From NCBI RefSeq assembly GCF_000003815.2, contig NC_049992.1:13985874-14049873 (forward strand): a DNA stretch of 64,000 nucleotides, written 5' to 3'. Positions 57,925-64,000 of the stretch are shown here, piece after piece. Origin of the DNA: Branchiostoma floridae. Taxonomy: Eukaryota > Chordata > Leptocardii > Amphioxiformes > Branchiostomatidae. The notes under the pieces were generated by a model. That model worked only from the letters and a program-made list of their open reading frames with translations, did not search any database and was not told where the DNA came from. The translations under genes and the position numbers were made by a program. Numbering within the stretch: the stretch's first letter is position 1; every line of letters begins with the position of its first letter.

Positions 57925-60900
57925 TAATGACTTGAGGGTGCCACAAAATTGACACATGCGGCCATAGGGAAGTAAATGCGGGGTTTCCACACTATTGACC
58001 TAATTTTGAAAAATCACATTAGATAGAAAGAGTTTGGTCGAAGATGTATGTTTAATACGCTACGTACTCGTGTGTCTACGCTACGTAATCAAAGTGACAA
58101 ATTTAACAGACATCAAATTGAATACGTAATGACGTCAGGGTACAATAAAGTTAAAATATGCGGTAAGAATGAAGTCAGGGCGGCTTTTCCACTGTTTTGA
58201 CCTAGTTCAAAAAGCCATAGACAATAAACTAAACATAAAACTTTGGCTAGACTCTTTCCATTTACACCGGTGTGTCTTTGCTACGTAATCAAAGTGACAA
58301 AATCAACAGACATCAATGCGTAATAACGTCAGGGTACCATAAAGATGACATATGCGCTCAGAAGGAAATCAGGGCGGGGTTTCCAATGTTTTGACCTATT
58401 TGAAAAGTCACAGACAATAAACTAAACATAAAACTTTGGCTAGACTCTTTCCATTTACACCGGTGTGTCTTTGCTACGTAATCAAAGTGACAAAATCAAC
58501 AGACATCAATGCGTAATGACGTCAGGGTACCATAAAGTTGACATATGCGCTCAGAAGGAAGTCAGGGCGGCTTTTCCACTGTTTTGACCTTATTTATAAA
58601 GTCATAGACAATAAACTAAACATAAAACTTCGACCAAACTCTTTTCAATTACACCGGTGTGTTGACGCTACGTACTCAAAGTGACAAATTTAACAGACAT
58701 CAATGCGTAATGACGTCAAGGTACAAAAAATTGACATATGCGCTCAGAAGGAAGTCAGGGCGGGTTTTCCACTGTTTTGACCTAGTTCAAAAAGCCATAA
58801 TCAATAAACTAAACATAAAACTTCGACCAAACTCTTTCCATTTATACCGGCGTGTCTACGCAACGTACTCAAAGTGACAAATTTAACAGACATCAATGCG
58901 TAATGAGGTCAGGGAACCATAAAGTTGACATATGCCGTCAGAAGGAAGTCCGGTCGGGTTTTCCAATGTTTTGACCTTATTTAAAAAGTCATGGACAATA
59001 AACTTAACATACAACTTCGACCAGACTCTTTTCAAATACACCGATGTGTCTGCGCAACGTTCTCCAAGTGACAAATTTAACAGACATCAATGCGTAATGA
59101 CGTCAGGGTACCATAAAGTTGACATATGCGCCCAGAAGGAAGTCAGGGCGGGTTTTCCACTGCACTGTTTTGACCTAGTTCAAAAAGCCATAGACAATAA
59201 ACTAAACATAAAACTTCGAACAAACTCTTTTTCATTACACCGGTGTGTCTACGCTACGTACTCAAAGTGACAAATTTAACAGACATCAATGCGTAATGAC
59301 GTCAGGGCACCATAAAGTTGACATATGCGCTTAGAAGGAAGTCAGGCCTGATTTTCCACTGTTTTGACCTAGTTCAAAAAGCCATAGACAATAAACTAAA
59401 CATACAACCTCGACCAAACTCTTTTCAATTACACCGGTGTGTCGACACTACGTAATCAAAGTGACACATTTAACAGACATCAATGCGTAATGGCGTCAGG
59501 GTAAAATAAAGTTGACATATGCGCTCAGAAGGAAGTCAGGGCGGGTTTTCCACTGTTTTGACCTAGTTCAAAAAGCCATAATCAATAAACTAAACATAAA
59601 ACTTCGACCAAACTCTTTCCATTTATACCGGCCTGTCTACGCAACGTACTCAAAGTGACAAATTTAACAGACATCAATGCGTAATGACGTCAGGGTACCA
59701 TAAAGTTGACATATGTCGTCAGAAGGAAGTCCGGCCGGGTTTTCCAATGTTTTGACCTTATTTAAAAAGTCATAGACAATAAACTAAACATACAACTTCG
59801 ACCAGACTCTTTTCAAATACACCGATGTGTCTGCGCAACGTTCTCCAAGTGACAAATTTAACAGACATCAATGCGTAATGACGTCAGGGTAAAATAAAGT
59901 TGACATATGCGCTCAGAAGGAAGTCAGGGCGGGTTTTCCACGGTTTTGACCTTATTTAAAAAAGTAATAGACAATAAACTAAACATACAACTTCAACCAA
60001 ACTCTTTTTAATTACACCAGTGTGTCTACGCTACGTACTCCAAGTGACAAATTTAACAGACATCAATGGGTGATGACGTCAGGGTACCATAAAGTTGACA
60101 TATGCGCTCAGAAGGAGGTCATGGCGGGGTTTCCACCGTTTTGACCTAATTGAAAGGGTCATTGACAATAAACTAAACATACAACTTCGACCAAACTCTT
60201 TCCATTTACACCGGGGTGTCTACGCTACGTACTCAAAGTGACAAATTTAACAGACATTGATGCGTAATGACGTCAGGGTACAATAAAGTTGAAATATTCG
60301 CCCAGAAGAAAGTCAGGGCGGGTTTTCCACTGTTTTGACCTAGTTCAAAAAGCCATAGACAATAAACTAAACATAAAACTTCGAACAAACTCTTTTTCAT
60401 TACACCGGTGTGTCTACGCTACGTACTCAAAGTGACAAATTTAACAGACATCAATGCGTAATGACGTCAGGGTAAAATAAAGTTGACATATGCGCTCAGA
60501 AGGAAGTCAGGGCGGGTTTTCCACTGTTTTGACCTAGTTCAAAAAGCCATAATCAATAAACTAAACATAAAACTTCGACCAAACTCTTTCCATTTATACC
60601 GGCGTGTCTACGCAACGTACTCAAAGTGACAAATTTAACAGACATCAATGCGTAATGACGTCAGGGTACCATAAAGTTGATATATGCCGTCAGAAGGAAG
60701 TCCGGCCGGGTTTTCCAATGTTTTGACCTTATTTAAAAAGTCATGGACAATAAACTAAACATACAACTTCGACCAGACTCTTTTCAAATACACCGATGTG
60801 TCTGCGCAACGTTCTCCAAGTGACAAATTTAACAGACATCAATGCGTAATGACGTCAGGGTAAAATAAAGTTGACATATGCGCTCAGAAGGAAGTCAGGG

Positions 60901-63465
60901 CGGGTTTTCCACTGTTTTGACCTTATTTAAAAAAGTAATAGACAATAAACTAAACATACAACTTCAACCAAACTCTTTTTAATTACACCAGTGTGTCTAC
61001 GCTACGTACTCCAAGTGACAAATTTAACAGACATCAATGGGTGATGACGTCAGGGTACCATAAAGTAGACATATGCGCTCAGAAGGAGGTCATGGCGGGG
61101 TTTCCACCGTTTTGACCTAATTGAAAGGGTCATTGACAATAAACTAAACATACAACTTCGACCAAACTCTTTCCATTTACACCGGGGTGTCTACGCTACG
61201 TACTCAAAGTGACAAATTTAACAGACATCATTGCGTAATGACGTCAGGGTACAATAAAGTTGAAATATTCGCCCAGAAGAAAGTCAGGGCGGGTTTTCCA
61301 CTGTTTTGACCTAGTTCAAAAAGCCATAGACAATAAACTAAACATAAAACTTCGAACAAACTCTTTTTCATTACACCGGTGTGTCTACGCTACGTACTCA
61401 AAGTGACAAATTTAACAGACATGAATGCGTAATGACGTCAGGGTACCATAAAGTTGACATATGCGCTCAGAAGGAGGTCATGGCGGGGTTTCCACCGTTT
61501 TGACCTAATTGAAAGGGTCATTGACAATAAACTAAACATACAACTTCGACCAAACTCTTTTCATTTACACCGGGGTGTCTACGCTACGTACTCAAAGTGA
61601 CAAATTTAACAGACATCAATGCGTAATGACGTCAGGGTACCATAAAGTTGACATATGCGCTCAGAAGGAAGTCAGGGCGGGTTTCCACTGTTTTGACCTA
61701 GTTCAAAAAGCCATAGACAATAAACTAAACATAAAACTTCGAACAAACTCTTTTTCATTACACCGGTGTGTCTACGCTACGTACTCAAAGTGACAAATTT
61801 AACAGACATCAATGCGTAATGACGTCAGGGCACCATAAAGTTGACATATGCGCTTAGAAGGAAGTCAGGCCTGATTTTCCACTGTTTTGACCTAGTTCAA
61901 AAAGCCATAGACAATAAACTAAACATACAACCTCGACCAAACTCTTTTCAATTACACCGGTGTGTCGACACTACGTAATCAAAGTGAGAAATATAACAGA
62001 CATCAATGCGTAATGACGTCAGGATACAATAAAGTTGACATATGCGGTCAGAAGGAAGTCAGGGCGGGTTTTCCACTGTTTTGACCTTATTTAAAAAAGT
62101 AATAGACAATAAACTAAACATACAACTTCAACCAAACTCTTTTTAATTACACCAGTGTGTCTACGCTACGTACTCCAAGTGACAAATTTAACAGACATCA
62201 ATGCGTAATGACGTCAGGGTACCATAAAGTTGACATATGCGCTCAGAAGGAAGTCAGGGCGGGTTTTCCACTGTTTTGACCGAATTTAAAAAGTCATGGA
62301 CAATAAACTTAACTTTGGTTAATACTTCGACCAAACTTTTTTTTCAATTGTACCAAATTTTCTATGCACCGTACTTCCAGTGAACAATTTAACAGAGAGG
62401 AAGGCATTATGACGTCAGGGTACAATTAAGTTGAAATATTCGCCCAGAAGAAAGTCAGGGCGGGCTTTCCACTGTATTGACCTAAGTTAAAAAGTAATAG
62501 ACATTAACTAAATATACAACTTCGACCAAACTCTTTCCATATACACCTACGCTACGTAATCAAAATGGGAAATTTAACAGACATCAATGCGTAATGACGT
62601 CAGGGTACCATAAAGTTGACATATGCGCTCAGAAGGAAGTCAGAGCGGCTTTTCCACTGTTTTGACCTTATTTAAAAAGGCATAGACAATAAAGTAAACA
62701 TACAACTTCGACCAAACTCTTTTCAATTACACCGGTGTGTCGACGCTACGTAATCAAAGTGAGAAATTTAACACACATCAATGCGTATTGACGTCAGGGT
62801 ACCATAAAGTTGACATATGCACTCAGAAGGAAGTCAGGGCGGCTTTTCACTGTTTTGACCTAGTTCAAAAAGCCATAGACAATAAACTAAACATACAACT
62901 TCGACCAAACTCTTTCCATTTATACCGGTGTGTCGACGCTACGTAATCAAATCAATGCGTAATGACGTCAGGGCACCCTAAAGTTGACATATGCGCTAGA
63001 AAAGAAGTCAGGGCGGGTTTTCCACTGTTTTGACCTGATTCAAAAAGTCATAGACAATAACTTAAACATAAAACTTTGGCCAGACTATTTCCATTCACAC
63101 TGGAATGTCTTCGCTACGTAATCAATGTGACACATTTAACAGACATCAATGCGTAATGACGTCAGGATACCATAAAATTGACCATGGGGTCAGAAGGAAG
63201 TCAGGGTGGGTTTTCCAATGTTTTGACATTATTTAAAAAGTCATAGACAATAAACTAAACATAAAACTTCGACCAAACTCTTTTCAAATACACCGGTGTG
63301 TCTACGCAACGTACTCAAAGTGACAAGTTTAACAGACATGAATGCGTAATGACGTCAGGGTACCATAAAGTTGACATATGCGCTTAGAAGGAAGTCAGGG
63401 CGGGTTTTCCACTGTTTTGACCTAATCTAAAAAGTCACCGACAATAAACTGAACATAAACTACGA
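57925..63465 (+). repeat. Satellite array, about 194-bp monomer, about 28 copies, each with a CRE palindrome
   Basis: Successive GACGTC positions (58,131; 58,325; 58,518; 58,712; 58,905; 59,099; 59,298...) give a spacing of 193-199 bp. Each monomer carries ATCAATGCGTAATGACGTCA, CATAAAGTTGACATATGCG, TTTTGACCT, AATAAACTAAACATA, ACACCGGTGTGT and CTACGTACTCAAAGTGAC. Variant blocks recur every five monomers (for example 59,712/60,686; 60,069/61,039; 60,300/61,270), giving a higher-order unit of about 970 bp. The small open frames here are repeat frames, not genes. Confidence 0.97.
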
Positions 63466-63860
63466 CAAATTTAACCGCATATGTCAAGTTTATGGCACTA
63501 TGACGTCATAATGCCTTGCTGTCTGTTAAATTTGTGACTTTCAATGCGTAGCTCAGACGCTTCGGTACAATTGGAAAGAGTTAGGTCGATGTTGTACATT
63601 TAGTTTGTCATCGATGAATCTCTTGATTTGGTTTCAAGGGTGAAAAACATGCTCTGGCTTCCCAATGGCCGCATATGGCAATTTAATGGCACCCTGACGT
63701 CATTACGCCTTGCTGTCTGTTAAATTTGTCACTTGGAGGATCTTGCCTAGACACTCAGGTATGAAAAGATTTTGGTCAAAGTTCAGTGTATTGTCTATGA
63801 TTTTCGAAATGAGGTCAATACAGTGGAAAACCCGGCCTGACTTCCTTTTGAAGTAGAAGC
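63466..63860 (-). repeat. Two inverted monomers closing the satellite array
   Basis: TTAATGGCACCCTGACGTCA and GTCTGTTAAATTTGTCACTT are reverse complements of the array monomer. Orientation switches at about 63,465. The two inverted copies carry the CAAGGCG-type variant seen in the diverged monomers at 56.5 kb. Confidence 0.88.
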
Positions 63861-64000
63861 ACATACAAGAACCTGCTACACAAATATGGTGCGAGTGGTT
63901 CAAATTATTCTGAAGAATTCCATCCCAAAATTAGCAAATGTTCATAACCTGTCCTCAAGTATAAATCAATCGTAGAAATTAAGTTCACAGCAAGTTAATA
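63861..64000. other. Non-satellite flank
   Basis: Unique-looking AT-rich sequence after the array. Nothing is recognised. Confidence 0.5.

Noticed and set aside
58659-62946. Small open frames beginning MLTLRTQSDKFN/MSTLRTQSDKFN
   Set aside because: They recur once per satellite monomer and are interrupted by ordinary monomer variants; repeat frames, not genes.
57925-63465. CENP-B box in the satellite
   Set aside because: CTTCGACCAAACTC only loosely resembles the start of a CENP-B box and the CGGG part is missing.
1-64000. CRISPR arrays, bacterial promoters, operons, riboswitches
   Set aside because: Intron-containing eukaryotic genes; tandem repeats here lack spacer structure and are minisatellites or satellite DNA.

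Overview
The window looks like nuclear genomic DNA of an invertebrate chordate, most likely an amphioxus (Branchiostoma); this is inference. The basis is AT-leaning DNA with GT-AG split genes, many short non-autonomous DNA transposons, two N gaps, and gene pieces that match chordate families. Most long open frames are chance or repeat frames. The real genes had to be assembled from small exons with matching splice phases.

Layout. (1) 1-6,734: a minus-strand first coding exon at 6,698-6,734 starting MRSKGKARKLAK and ending in a perfect GTAAGT donor. This is the hallmark N-terminus of the PRDM3(MECOM)/PRDM16 family, so 1-6,697 is the start of its first intron. (2) 6,735-26,923: about 20 kb with no gene seen, between the divergent PRDM3/16-like and TMEM18 starts. 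It is probably regulatory DNA and carries several MITE-like elements. (3) 26,924-33,398: a complete five-exon TMEM18 gene on the plus strand, 174 codons. Its exon 2/intron 2 junction has been amplified into about 18 tandem 40-bp copies, each with its own GTAAGT donor. Its introns hold hAT-like MITEs and a 375-bp miniature LTR element (TRIM) whose LTR contains a tRNA-like segment. (4) 33,399-40,697: TMEM18 3' region, a 255-N gap bordered by what looks like cloning-vector polylinker, tandem duplications and three satellite monomers. (5) 40,698-55,176: a minus-strand gene that I could follow through 20 phase-consistent exons (about 1,885-1,903 codons). It encodes C2H2 zinc fingers, a 9-residue repeat array, a SWIM zinc finger, a KDZ (Kyakuja/Dileera/Zisupton)-like transposase core with a SAP-like helix pair, a USP/C19 deubiquitinase domain, a 10-residue repeat array and an unrecognised C-terminal region. 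(6) 56,380-63,860: a satellite of about 194 bp in which nearly every monomer keeps a TGACGTCA (CRE/ATF) palindrome. It shows about 970-bp higher-order units, an orientation switch at its right end, and a PIF/Harbinger-like element inserted in one monomer with a TAA target duplication.

How the parts relate. TMEM18 and the transposase-USP gene are convergent; TMEM18 and the PRDM3/16 exon are divergent. There is no operon logic. The strongest candidate for an undescribed system is the transposase-like/deubiquitinase fusion. Next are the multiplied splice donor in TMEM18 and the TRIM with a tRNA-like LTR. No search could be run; family names rest on recognised motifs and should be read with the stated confidence.
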